Source: Prevotella sp. UBA3757
GTDB lineage: Bacteria > Bacteroidota > Bacteroidia > Bacteroidales > Bacteroidaceae
Length of the DNA: 18,866 nucleotides
NCBI GenBank assembly: GCA_002371715.1
Contig: DFGF01000069.1
Span: 1-18,866 of the forward strand
Direction of reading: 5' to 3'
In this document: piece after piece, positions 7,297 through 14,890 of the stretch
How positions within the stretch are numbered: position 1 is the stretch's first letter
Layout: the number at the start of each line of letters is the position of its first letter
Position numbers and translations under genes: made by a program
Notes under the pieces: generated by a model
The model's input: the letters and a program-made list of their open reading frames with translations, nothing else
What the model was told of the DNA's origin: nothing
Database searches by the model: none

Positions 7297-7419
7297 AATC
7301 ATAGGGGGTAAATAGGGGGAACATAGGGGGAACATAGGGGGATAAACGGCCTATCCCCCTATGACTAAAACGCTAACAATTAGAGCGATATGCGAAATCA
7401 TAGAGGGATAGTGGGATAA
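7297..7419 (-). repeat. Right copy of the long inverted repeat
   Basis: About 123 bp in opposite orientation to 5612-5724. Its internal hairpin is perfect: CATAGGGGGATA (7333-7344), loop AACGGCC, TATCCCCCTATG (7352-7363). It carries one more 11-bp CCCCCTAT-type unit than the left copy, which suggests unequal growth of the short units. Confidence 0.85.
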
Positions 7420-7433
7420 TTCAATTCTTTTTG

Positions 7434-7541
7434 TTATATAACGATAATAATCGGCGTATCAATCTCTAATAGTGCAGCCAACTGTCGTTGCAGCACTCCT
7501 TGCTCATCTCTGAGCTCTCTTATTTTCTTTCCAAATATCAT
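7434..7541 (-). pseudogene. Truncated XRE-family helix-turn-helix regulator
   Basis: The minus-strand frame starts at ATG 7541 and gives 35 residues. The first 30 read as the N-terminus of a Bacteroidetes XRE regulator (MIFGKKIRELRDEQGVLQRQ, then LAALLEIDTP), covering helices 1-3 of the DNA-binding domain. The sequence then degenerates to IIIVI and a stop. Relatives normally continue with a recognition helix of the SKIERGER type and about 40-70 more residues, none of which is found before the inverted repeat at 7419. Such regulators often accompany methyltransferase or restriction genes, so it may once have served the neighbouring block. Too short to be functional as it stands. Confidence 0.7.
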
Positions 7542-7564
7542 ATTTGTTCATTTTGTCTTATACT

Positions 7565-7664
7565 ACGACTAAAAGTTTGAGTAAACTATCGAAAAACAAC
7601 TACTTTTACGACTAGAAGCCTTCAATTAGTCATTTTCTAGTCGTTATTATAGCCATTTAGTCGT
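7565..7664. promoter_or_regulatory. Cluster of five TAGTCGT-type motifs
   Basis: Copies of [CT]TAGTC[GA]T occur at 7565-7572 (minus), 7608-7615 (minus), 7626-7633, 7637-7644 and 7657-7664 (plus). Two of them form a 10-bp perfect inverted pair, ACGACTAGAA (7608-7617) and TTCTAGTCGT (7635-7644). The cluster lies upstream of the XRE fragment and downstream of the AlbA_2 pseudogene, so it could be an operator region. Confidence 0.5.
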
Positions 7665-7722
7665 TTTTAGCCTTTACCATTTGGCCATATTTTAAGTACT
7701 TGGCTATAATTTGGCCATAAGT

Positions 7723-9139
7723 TTAGCTTTTATAGCCATTTTCAAACCAAGTACGGCCATTGACCTTAATAATATCCTCATTTTTCATTTCTTCCAATAT
7801 GTGTCGAAGCAACCTGCGCTTTTGTTCCATAGACTTCGTTGAAGGAAGAACGTCTTTTATGTATTCCAAGATTGCATCAAGTTTTGTTCCTTCTTCCCCA
7901 GCGTTCTGGATAAATTGTAAAGCCATCTGTTTTATCTTGTCACGTTCAAGTCCTTTCACCTTGGTATATTCCGGCAATTGTTTCGTTTGCCTTGCAATGC
8001 TCAGGGATATGGTCAGGTCAGGATATTCACCCTCTACCAAACCACGCTCCAATAGGTTCTTAGCATCCGTTTCGCTCAATCGGTGTCCTTTCTGCACAGC
8101 ATCAAGCAAGATGCAATCCTCCAATGACAAGTCTTTGTTCTCTTTCAGAAGCTTGGTGTACTTCTCATTGATGGCGTTACCATACAGACGGACGGCAACC
8201 TCCTTATTGGCTGCGTCAATCTCATAGTCAGGCATGGGGAAATGGCGTTTCCACTGCTCATTGAATATCTTGCGGATGCCACGGCCAACGATGTCAATCA
8301 TATTGAAGTTCACCATCGCATTACAAAGACACTCATTGCGGTAGTGACGCTGTGGCCCATGTGTAGCCAAAGCCTTTTACAGGGATCCAGGAATAAAGCT
8401 ACCACCATTGGCGTAGTACAGGAATCCAGGATTCTCCACAAGATTGATTCTCTCTTGCAGGGTGTAGTCCTGATGTGCGATGCAGTTATGAAGCACTTCG
8501 CGCATGGAATAGTCATCGTATTGCTGCATCACATCCGGGAACATCGTGCCGCCTGGCATCTCACGCATCGTCAGGTTATGCACTTTGGCAAGTATCTGGT
8601 CAACTGTCAAGATAAACGGTGCAGTGAAGTGTTGTGGCATTAGGCACGATTGCGGCTGACCAGTCGGTATCAGTGAACAATGGCTCATCCAAGATGGCAT
8701 TCAAGCGTTCTTGTGTCAGTTCTACCAAAGAGTCCTCTATCCGTTGCCATGCTTTGTCGTGTGCATATACAGGACGCTTAGGCAGATGTTTAGGGATATG
8801 AATCACCCACACCACCTTTTGGGTGTCGTCTGTGATATATTCCTCGATGTCCAGTCCCTCGCTTGACAGGTTCGTGCAGCGTTCCGTCAATCGGAGGATA
8901 GCCTTTTGGCGGTCATAGTTATAGGTATCTGTGCCGACAATCTCCAGTGTCTTGTCATGCACACCCACCACAAGGAAACCGCCCTCCATGTTGGCGATAG
9001 CCGACACGTAGGAAATCACGTCATCCTTCTCGTCCCCACAGAATGAGTTCTTCAAATTCTTAAATTCCTTCCACTCACACCGAGCATTCTCCTGTGGATA
9101 CTCGCGAAGTAGGTATTGTTGTAATTCGAGTTCGGTCAT
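7723..9139 (-). pseudogene. Broken AlbA_2/Schlafen-like ATP-binding protein
   Basis: Three minus-strand pieces belong to one ancestral gene. The first (9139 to about 8640) has the AlbA_2 putative nucleic-acid-binding domain with DVISYVSAIANMEGGFLVVG. The second (about 8640 to 8377) has the GHKL-like ATPase part (REVLHNCIAHQDY, then GGSFIPG). The third (8370-7723) continues in the same frame with YRNECLCNAMVN, MIDIVGRGIRKIF and a winged-helix-like end. Pieces 1 and 2 are out of frame and, judged by the family layout, some 80 residues are missing between VPNAT and HFTAPFILTVD. Pieces 2 and 3 are split only by an in-frame TAA at 8377-8379, which one base change from GAA would explain. The gene is therefore decayed. 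Relatives are tied to defence islands or regulation; the role is uncertain. Confidence 0.85.
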
Positions 9140-9179
9140 ATATTTGATCTTGTGAAATCAATCAATTATTTTTATTTGT

Positions 9180-10259
9180 CTACTCGTCCTCCATAGTAAG
9201 TTTTTCTTCTATTTCTCTAATAGTGGGAATGACACCTTCAACCTTTTCCGGATAGAATTTTTCCAGTTCATATTCCGATATGGCAATAGGTTGACTGCTT
9301 GACTCCAGAGCATATTGTGCTTGAATACGGTCTTTCTCTTTGCATATCAATAGGCCAATAGTTGGGTTGTCACGTCCTTCTTTGCGTAATATATGGTTGC
9401 ATGTGACAATATATCCGCTCAACTGTCCTACGTCAGCAAATTCCAACTTTCCTATTTTCACTTCTATGACAACATAGCACGAGAGGCTTAGGTGATAAAA
9501 CAGCAAGTCAACAAATTGTTCTCTTTCACCAACTTGCAACCTGTATTCCTTTCCGACGTATGCAAATCCTGTGCCTAGCTCCACTAAGAACTGAGTGATG
9601 TTTCCAAGCAGCTTGTCTTTCAGCAACCGTTCATTATACCGGTCTTTGATGCCTGTAAATGCAAAGTCGTATGGGTCTTTGGTGAGTTCTTGCGCCAAGT
9701 CACTTGACTCTTCAGGCAGTGTCTTGCTGAAGTTCGTCAATGCTTTGCCCTGACGCTCATAAAGGTTTGTATCGAGAAAATTGAGCAACATGTTGCGGCT
9801 CCAACCGTTCTCTACAATCTGATGAACATAAAATAAGGCTTTGTCAGGGTTTTCTGTGCATTTGTCTATAATATAACGATGATGTCCCCAAGGCACCATG
9901 AACAATTCTGCCACAACCTGTGGCAAAATGGCATCATTAGAATTTGCCACAACTTGTGGCAAATTTCCAATTCGCCCATTGTAAAGCAGATAGAAGCTCT
10001 TCATATAGCGCAGGTTTCGCTCCGAGAAGCCATCTGTCTGAAGGGCTTCCTTCAGGTCGCGGCTCAGAGAGGCATAGAACCTGCTGCCATACTGGTTCTC
10101 GGCATCTCGCTCTACAATATCCTTCCCCAGTTCCCAATAGAATCTGAGCACTTCTGTGTTCACCTTAACTGCTGCCTTTACTTGGCTCTGTCTATATTTT
10201 GCGACAAGGCTTTTCACCCATTGTGCATACTCCTTATCTAATATATTTATTTCTTTCAT
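9180..10259 (-). CDS. DUF1016 (YhcG-type) PDDEXK nuclease
   Basis: The 359-residue product has the two-part layout of the family: a helical N-terminal DUF1016 domain (about 10-180, with VNTEVLRFYWELGKDIVERD and the conserved WGHH at 124-127 and ENGWSR at 150-155) and a C-terminal PD-(D/E)XK nuclease domain (about 200-345) with Asp251 in FVDLLFYH and Glu266-x-Lys268 in VVIEVK. All catalytic residues are intact. Such genes are frequent passengers of restriction-modification and mobile loci, and their function is not settled. A duplicated LPQVVA block (100-105 and 112-117) is encoded by palindromic DNA. It lies between the AlbA_2 pseudogene and the large restriction-methylation gene, all on the minus strand. 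Confidence 0.9.
   Translation of the reverse strand: MKEINILDKEYAQWVKSLVAKYRQSQVKAAVKVNTEVLRFYWELGKDIVERDAENQYGSRFYASLSRDLKEALQTDGFSERNLRYMKSFYLLYNGRIGNLPQVVANSNDAILPQVVAELFMVPWGHHRYIIDKCTENPDKALFYVHQIVENGWSRNMLLNFLDTNLYERQGKALTNFSKTLPEESSDLAQELTKDPYDFAFTGIKDRYNERLLKDKLLGNITQFLVELGTGFAYVGKEYRLQVGEREQFVDLLFYHLSLSCYVVIEVKIGKLEFADVGQLSGYIVTCNHILRKEGRDNPTIGLLICKEKDRIQAQYALESSSQPIAISEYELEKFYPEKVEGVIPTIREIEEKLTMEDE
9909..9965. repeat. Two palindromes within the DUF1016 gene
   Basis: A 17-bp dyad TGCCACAACCTGTGGCA (9909-9925) and a 25-bp perfect palindrome with a single central base (9941-9965, arms AATTTGCCACAA/TTGTGGCAAATT) are near copies of each other. Each encodes a Leu-Pro-Gln-Val-Val-Ala block. 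Confidence 0.9.
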
Positions 10260-10279
10260 AGTCGTTCAAACGTTTCATT

Positions 10280-10297
10280 AACCCGAATATTAGGGTT
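10280..10297. promoter_or_regulatory. Possible operator dyad upstream of the DUF1016 gene
   Basis: The 18-bp near-palindrome AACCCGAATATTAGGGTT (16 of 18 positions symmetric) lies 20 bp before the start codon at 10259. The rest of the 149-bp gap (10260-10408) shows no clear promoter or terminator. Confidence 0.4.
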
Positions 10298-10408
10298 CAA
10301 TAAACACTGGTGTTCCTTTCGCATTATCTGCATTCGGTTCAACGAGCCTTTCTTATTTCTGTAATTCGAATTTTATCATTTGTAGTACAACTTTAGTTTT
10401 GCAAACAA

Positions 10409-13400
10409 TTAAAGCTCAATTATTTTGTCTATCATTTCCATGACTTCTAACTGCCTTTGCACGGCAACAATCATTTTCTGATAGTGCTCTATTTCGTCGC
10501 TGCTGAGTTTCTTGCCTTTGCGGTCTTTCAGCCAACGGTCTAAGGGCTGGTAGCCGGCGACCACCATCTGCCATGCCTGCACTGGAACATGGTCGAAATA
10601 CTGTTGTTCGTTAATCCATACGCGGCCTTGCCCGTCGCCTGTTGGTTCGAATCGACGCAGAGTACACAAGTTGTTGTCCTTGGGTCGACTGATAGAATAG
10701 GTGGTGGTAAAGTCTTGGTCAGAAATGCCCACGAGCAGATGCAGGCGGCGAATCTGCCCACCGAGTTCTGCCATGTAGCGGAAGTAGCCTGCGTTTGCCG
10801 GATAGGGAATCGTGGGGAATCCGTCTTGCAGACATTCGTGATAAGTCTGGCGATAGCGACGTGAGTGCAGCACGGCATAGATATAGTCAAGCAGGTCAAT
10901 CGGCATGAACGTGTCTTTGTTCTCATCATCTTCATATATTCGATACCCTGTCTGTTGTTCTATCTGCCAGAACTCTTCTCTGGCAGAAAGCATTTGAAGC
11001 CCTGTCCGCGCTTCTATCTGACTGACAATGGCTTCGGAGAAGTTGGTGTGCGCATCTCCCATCTCATCGTAGACAAACAGTGGAAACAGATAGACACCGC
11101 CACGGGGAATGACATTCTTATCTGTCGGCAGGGTGGAGATATAAGCCAGACTCCATTCATTATCGCCAATGGCACTACCCTCCTTGCCAAGACAGAGAAC
11201 CATATTCCGCTTATTAACAATATTCTTCCCTATTTCAGGACGTGGTCTGTCCATTGTTTCTTTCCCGTAGATAGTCCATCTGTTATCGAAAGGGCGATAG
11301 GTTATCTCCACTATGTGCTCTAATGGTTTGAAATGATAATCATTAATGTCCTTTTGAATTGCTTGGTACTTATTACTTTGTGCTTCTGTTTTGGTAAATT
11401 GGAACATATCAGCCATTTCATTGAAAGGGGCAGAAGCAATCTTGCCAGCAAACAAATCTATATCTTTTTTAGTGTAGTGTATAACCAAAGAATCAATACC
11501 CGTAGTTAATCCTTGCTTTACATCTTTCATCATCAGTTCCTTGACGTTGAATCCCGAATCATACCTCTCTCTCAGTTCATTACTGCGTATACGGAACGTA
11601 TAGAGCGGTGCCTGTGGCGAAAGCACTTGAAAGTCGATATTGCCAAGCCTGTGGGAAGCAAGATATTGCAGTTTCTCCCTTTGCGAGCCGTAAAGGTCTT
11701 TATAATAGACACTGGCCAGCGTGTTGCTGTTGCCATTGCGCCGCTTGATGAAGATGTTGATGCTGACACCTACTTGTATGTTGAATACGCACTCGTCCTT
11801 GCCACCCCCGTCGGTGCTTTCGTTGCGCTTGGTGGATCCGTGCAGGTTGATGATGTATATCTCATCGAACTTCTTCAGCAGTTCATAGCGCATACCACGA
11901 AATAGGGGCGTGTCAAGGAATGTATTTGCGCAGATATAGGCCAGCACTCCCTCTTCGGTGTTATCCACGAAGTTCTGCCCTAAACGGATAAACTTGCAAT
12001 AGTCGTTGTTCAGACCCTTTGAGTTGCGTTCTTTCAGCGTATTACTGTATATGTTTTCCCCTTTTTTATTAACCCTGATAAAAACACGTTGCTGTCCCGG
12101 CTCTTGCTTGTAATCATCCATCAAGTCCTTTATCCAGTCACCATTGTTTGCCGATTTCTCGTTATACGGCGGGTTGCCCATGACCACCATGACCGGCGTG
12201 TCACGCTTGATGCGGCTGGCAGCGTTCGACTCGTCGGTGATGAACTTGGCAAAGTCGAGTCGTTCCTCGGGGTAGTCCTTGTCGAGTGAGTTGGTCAGGA
12301 ATATATTCAACCGTTCAGGCAAATCTTCCTGCAATTCGTTCAGGCGGAGAGCCGTGGCCACTTTCAGGTGAGCCATTGTGTAGGGAGCCATCAGGTACTC
12401 AAAGCCGTTCAGTCTGGGAATAATGTCGTTCACTACATCCTCTGGCCAGTAACCTTCTTTTCCCTTATAGCTGGCGTATATCTTTTCCGCAGCCGTGGCA
12501 AGGAAAGTGCCTGTACCCGTTGCAGGGTCAAGAATCTGCACCTTGTGGAAAGTCTTGTCTTTATAGGTGATGGTCGAATTGTCGGCCAGTCCTTTTTCGG
12601 TGTTCAGTCTCTCGCGAAGGATAGTGTCTACAGCATCTACGATGAAACTGACCACCTCTTGCGGTGTGTACCACACGCCGAAATCTTCACGGATTTTGGG
12701 GTTGTACGCTTCGAGGAATTCTTCATAAAAATGCACCAGCGGGTCTTTGCCGTAGTTGTGCATCACTCGCCTCATGTCTGTAACACGCAAAACAGCCACC
12801 AAGTCCTCCACTATCCACTTGATACCTTTATGAAGTTCGGCTAAGGCCAGATGCTTGAATATCTTTTTCAAGAAAGGATTGATGGCTGGTATCAGTTCGG
12901 CTGCCTCCTGTAGAGAAAAAGTCTGCGGGGTCTTGTCGTAGATGCGGGCGACAAACAGACCATAGACAATTGTCTGGGCATAGAAATCGGTGAACTGCTC
13001 CACACTCATATCGTGAACCAGAAACTTCTGGAAAGCGTTAAGTTTGGCATGCAAGTCTTTATCCTCGTTTGTCTTGTTCAACTCCATAGCCGTGTTCAGC
13101 ACAGAAGCAATACCTTTGGCCTTGGCTGCCATGACTTCTGCCAATAGTTTGGCACTGCGTATGGGTTGCGGTTCTGCATCACCAAGTTTATACACGATTT
13201 TCAGAAAGTTTTCTAACTGCTGTTCGTCATCGTTTATTACTACAGCAGAGGATTCTTCCCTGCCAATTCTTGCACAAAGGACCTGCTCTCCATTCTCATA
13301 AAGATAAAATACCAAGTAGTCAGTGAAGGCTATTAGATTGACAGCATTCTTATATCTGTCGAACTGTTCTTTGTGCTGCTTACTGTTTTGGCCAAGCAGG

Positions 13401-13660
13401 TCAGGGTCTCCAATATTCTTTGTCTCAATAAAAGCAATGGTCACGTCATCGCGATGGAACTCTATGTCAGGAGCACCATAATCTTTACGGGCTCCTTCAT
13501 TGTAAACTCCGACCTTACTCTTCTTGTTTCCATTCAACAATTGGGTCAGTAAATTCACCAATGGGACACGATAAGTATGTTCCGTTGGATCGCCAGAATT
13601 ATAAATGTCATTGACATCATTAATGTATTTCTCGATGTCATGTCTTATGTTCATATCCAT
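10409..13660 (-). CDS. Single-chain restriction-methylation enzyme, Type ISP-like without helicase
   Basis: The 1083-residue product combines a nuclease and an adenine-type DNA methyltransferase. A PD-(D/E)XK domain at the N-terminus shows Asp65 in GAPDIEF and Glu79-x-Lys81 in IAFIETKN. A helical linker leads to the methyltransferase, with GVWYTPQEVV (328-337), the AdoMet-binding motif I DPATGTGTF (378-386) and catalytic motif IV NPPY (496-499), which is the gamma-class N6-adenine type. The C-terminal half (about 560-1083) resembles the Type ISP specificity region. The Walker motifs of a superfamily 2 helicase, present in LlaGI-type ISP enzymes of about 1600 residues, are absent. The enzyme probably methylates and cuts at one asymmetric site without needing other subunits, as Type IIG/IIL enzymes do; this is inference. 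All catalytic motifs look intact. Confidence 0.88.
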   Translation of the reverse strand: MDMNIRHDIEKYINDVNDIYNSGDPTEHTYRVPLVNLLTQLLNGNKKSKVGVYNEGARKDYGAPDIEFHRDDVTIAFIETKNIGDPDLLGQNSKQHKEQFDRYKNAVNLIAFTDYLVFYLYENGEQVLCARIGREESSAVVINDDEQQLENFLKIVYKLGDAEPQPIRSAKLLAEVMAAKAKGIASVLNTAMELNKTNEDKDLHAKLNAFQKFLVHDMSVEQFTDFYAQTIVYGLFVARIYDKTPQTFSLQEAAELIPAINPFLKKIFKHLALAELHKGIKWIVEDLVAVLRVTDMRRVMHNYGKDPLVHFYEEFLEAYNPKIREDFGVWYTPQEVVSFIVDAVDTILRERLNTEKGLADNSTITYKDKTFHKVQILDPATGTGTFLATAAEKIYASYKGKEGYWPEDVVNDIIPRLNGFEYLMAPYTMAHLKVATALRLNELQEDLPERLNIFLTNSLDKDYPEERLDFAKFITDESNAASRIKRDTPVMVVMGNPPYNEKSANNGDWIKDLMDDYKQEPGQQRVFIRVNKKGENIYSNTLKERNSKGLNNDYCKFIRLGQNFVDNTEEGVLAYICANTFLDTPLFRGMRYELLKKFDEIYIINLHGSTKRNESTDGGGKDECVFNIQVGVSINIFIKRRNGNSNTLASVYYKDLYGSQREKLQYLASHRLGNIDFQVLSPQAPLYTFRIRSNELRERYDSGFNVKELMMKDVKQGLTTGIDSLVIHYTKKDIDLFAGKIASAPFNEMADMFQFTKTEAQSNKYQAIQKDINDYHFKPLEHIVEITYRPFDNRWTIYGKETMDRPRPEIGKNIVNKRNMVLCLGKEGSAIGDNEWSLAYISTLPTDKNVIPRGGVYLFPLFVYDEMGDAHTNFSEAIVSQIEARTGLQMLSAREEFWQIEQQTGYRIYEDDENKDTFMPIDLLDYIYAVLHSRRYRQTYHECLQDGFPTIPYPANAGYFRYMAELGGQIRRLHLLVGISDQDFTTTYSISRPKDNNLCTLRRFEPTGDGQGRVWINEQQYFDHVPVQAWQMVVAGYQPLDRWLKDRKGKKLSSDEIEHYQKMIVAVQRQLEVMEMIDKIIEL

Positions 13661-13675
13661 ATTATCGTTTATTTG

Positions 13676-13733
13676 ACTTACCCACTAACTTTTCCGAGTT
13701 ACTCACTAAGTGTATTATAGTTACCCACTAACT
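13676..13733. promoter_or_regulatory. Three 15-bp dyads upstream of the restriction-methylation gene
   Basis: Sites at 13676-13690, 13697-13711 and 13719-13733 fit AGTTA-CYCAC-TAACT, arms of five bases around a five-base centre; the third is exact. Starts are 21 and 22 bp apart, two helical turns, so all sites face the same side of the DNA. They fill the 88-bp gap between the upstream small gene and the start at 13660. On the minus strand a TATAAT lies between sites 2 and 3, but no TAnnTTTG box is seen. Confidence 0.65.
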
Positions 13734-13748
13734 CAAAAAAGCAGCGTT

Positions 13749-14090
13749 TCACCTCCTAACAAAATTGTTGACAATCTCTCCAGCATCCTTACCTCCAGAC
13801 ATGAAATGCTTCATGCTTTTCACTTCATATTCACCTCTTAGCTGAATATGTTTTTGTAATTCCATTTGCTCTTGCGGAGTAATAAAACCACCTCGTTGAC
13901 TTATCTGATTATAAATGTTTGCTATTTGATTGTTTTCTTCGTTGATATGCCGTAGGCAATCATTATATTGTTGTCTATTATACTCATAAGACATACTATC
14001 AATAGTTAACTTAGCAAATGGATTACCATTGCTTGTATGCTTCAAGTTTTCCAGCATTGCTTCAAATGCTAATTCATTCATGTTATACAT
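13749..14090 (-). CDS. Unrecognised small protein, 113 residues
   Basis: I do not recognise this gene. The frame is open from 14261, but a clear -7 box TATCTTTG (14123-14130, minus strand) sits just before the ATG at 14090, so translation most likely starts there (MYNMNELAFEAMLENL) or at the Met three codons later (14081). The product is helical and rich in Asn, Gln and Glu, with no signal peptide or membrane segment; EYNRQQYNDCLRHINEENNQ and EQMELQKHIQLRGEYEVKSM suggest amphipathic helices. It ends 88 bp before the restriction-methylation gene, on the same strand, so it could be a regulator or accessory protein of it, but nothing in the sequence proves this. Confidence 0.6.
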   Translation of the reverse strand: MYNMNELAFEAMLENLKHTSNGNPFAKLTIDSMSYEYNRQQYNDCLRHINEENNQIANIYNQISQRGGFITPQEQMELQKHIQLRGEYEVKSMKHFMSGGKDAGEIVNNFVRR

Positions 14091-14122
14091 AATCCTCAAT
14101 TTGATTTGCCAAATTCTGACTA

Positions 14123-14130
14123 CAAAGATA
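14123..14130 (-). promoter_or_regulatory. -7 promoter box for the small minus-strand gene
   Basis: TATCTTTG on the minus strand matches TAnnTTTG exactly. A CTTG at 14153-14156 (minus) lies 22 bp upstream, slightly longer than the usual 19-21. This box decides the start of the 113-residue protein. Confidence 0.6.
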
Positions 14131-14305
14131 TAAAAATAATTGTAGACCATCGCAAGAACGGAGCGACAATCTGCAAAATTTATATTTTTTTGTGAGAAAA
14201 AATGAGTGAGAGACCTGTAAAAACGAACATGATGCTCGAATACGTATAATAAAGAAGGCACTCACACCTTTCTCCATAAAATGTGAGTGCTCTATAAACA
14301 GCATA

Positions 14306-14890
14306 TCATCGGCTATACCCTTTCCTCTTTGTTGGCAGATATCGCGAAGCCTTGACGGTCTTTGCTGCATGAAGCCAACAACGTAGTCGGAAGTCCTCGT
14401 TCTCCTCGTCTTTCTTGCGACCATCCCAGCCAGTCTCACTACTGACAGAACCACCACCAGCACAAGGTATATTGACATAGCGACCTCCCATGAGAGCAAC
14501 AGTGACCTCTCGAACCAGCTTCGCCGTGTCAGGTTTCTCAAAGAGGGCGAGAAGATCAAGCGTTTCATGTATCTGCTGATGTCGGAGATATTTCTCTGTG
14601 TGATAATCCTCGTTCAGCTTCTCCATGTCGCGCTGATTCATCAACCGAAACTTACGTTCTCCGAGAATGCTATTATTGGCTGCATCCATGACAGTCTTGC
14701 CAAATGAATTGAGAGCATTATGGAATTGTTCGCTGATATTTGCGTTCTGAACCTTCGTCCAATCGTCAATGTTCCCAAAGCGAGGTGGACGCTCTGTAAT
14801 TTTTGGAGGTCTCACCTTAATCTCTGGCACATCAAAGCGGACATAAGCAACATCGGGAGTTCCTGGAGAACTATAAGACGGCTTATGCAT
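14306..14890 (-). CDS. Unrecognised protein, 194 residues
   Basis: I cannot name this gene. The frame begins at ATG 14890 with an in-frame TAA not far upstream. The N-terminus is Pro-rich (KVRPPKITERPPRFGN), the middle is helical and charged (MNQRDMEKLNEDYHTEKYLR), and the end holds a Gly/Ser stretch (AGGGSVSSETGWDGRKKDEE) followed by FRLRCWLHAAKTVKASR and a basic tail. Acidic Gly-rich linkers with a Cys-containing tail remind me of the C-termini of some Bacteroidetes mobilisation proteins, but this is a weak impression. Its 5' end overlaps a plus-strand gene remnant, so the first 25 residues or so may be a chance extension. Not related to hemW next to it. Confidence 0.45.
   Translation of the reverse strand: MHKPSYSSPGTPDVAYVRFDVPEIKVRPPKITERPPRFGNIDDWTKVQNANISEQFHNALNSFGKTVMDAANNSILGERKFRLMNQRDMEKLNEDYHTEKYLRHQQIHETLDLLALFEKPDTAKLVREVTVALMGGRYVNIPCAGGGSVSSETGWDGRKKDEENEDFRLRCWLHAAKTVKASRYLPTKRKGYSR

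Larger units (their letters stand above)
7133..7722. other. Gene-poor region with inverted repeat, XRE remnant and AT-rich motif array
   Basis: After the rpn-like gene comes AT-rich DNA with two copies of AATTTGTGTT (near 7197 and 7220), then a short GC-rich patch (about 7250-7296) that reads on the minus strand as VTLLADGAITLEAD and may be a scrap of a lost gene. The right long inverted repeat (7297-7419), the XRE fragment (7434-7541) and a cluster of repeated short motifs (7565-7740) follow. No intact gene is present. Confidence 0.65.

Noticed and set aside
5600..7435. Classical insertion sequence with target-site duplication
   Set aside because: The inverted repeats are far longer than usual IS ends, no direct duplication is seen outside them, and the gene inside is an Rpn-type nuclease, not a DDE or tyrosine/serine transposase.
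14083..14568. Minus-strand frame of 161 residues overlapping both small genes
   Set aside because: It overlaps the two better-supported frames, has no promoter of its own, and reads through the promoter region at 14123-14130.
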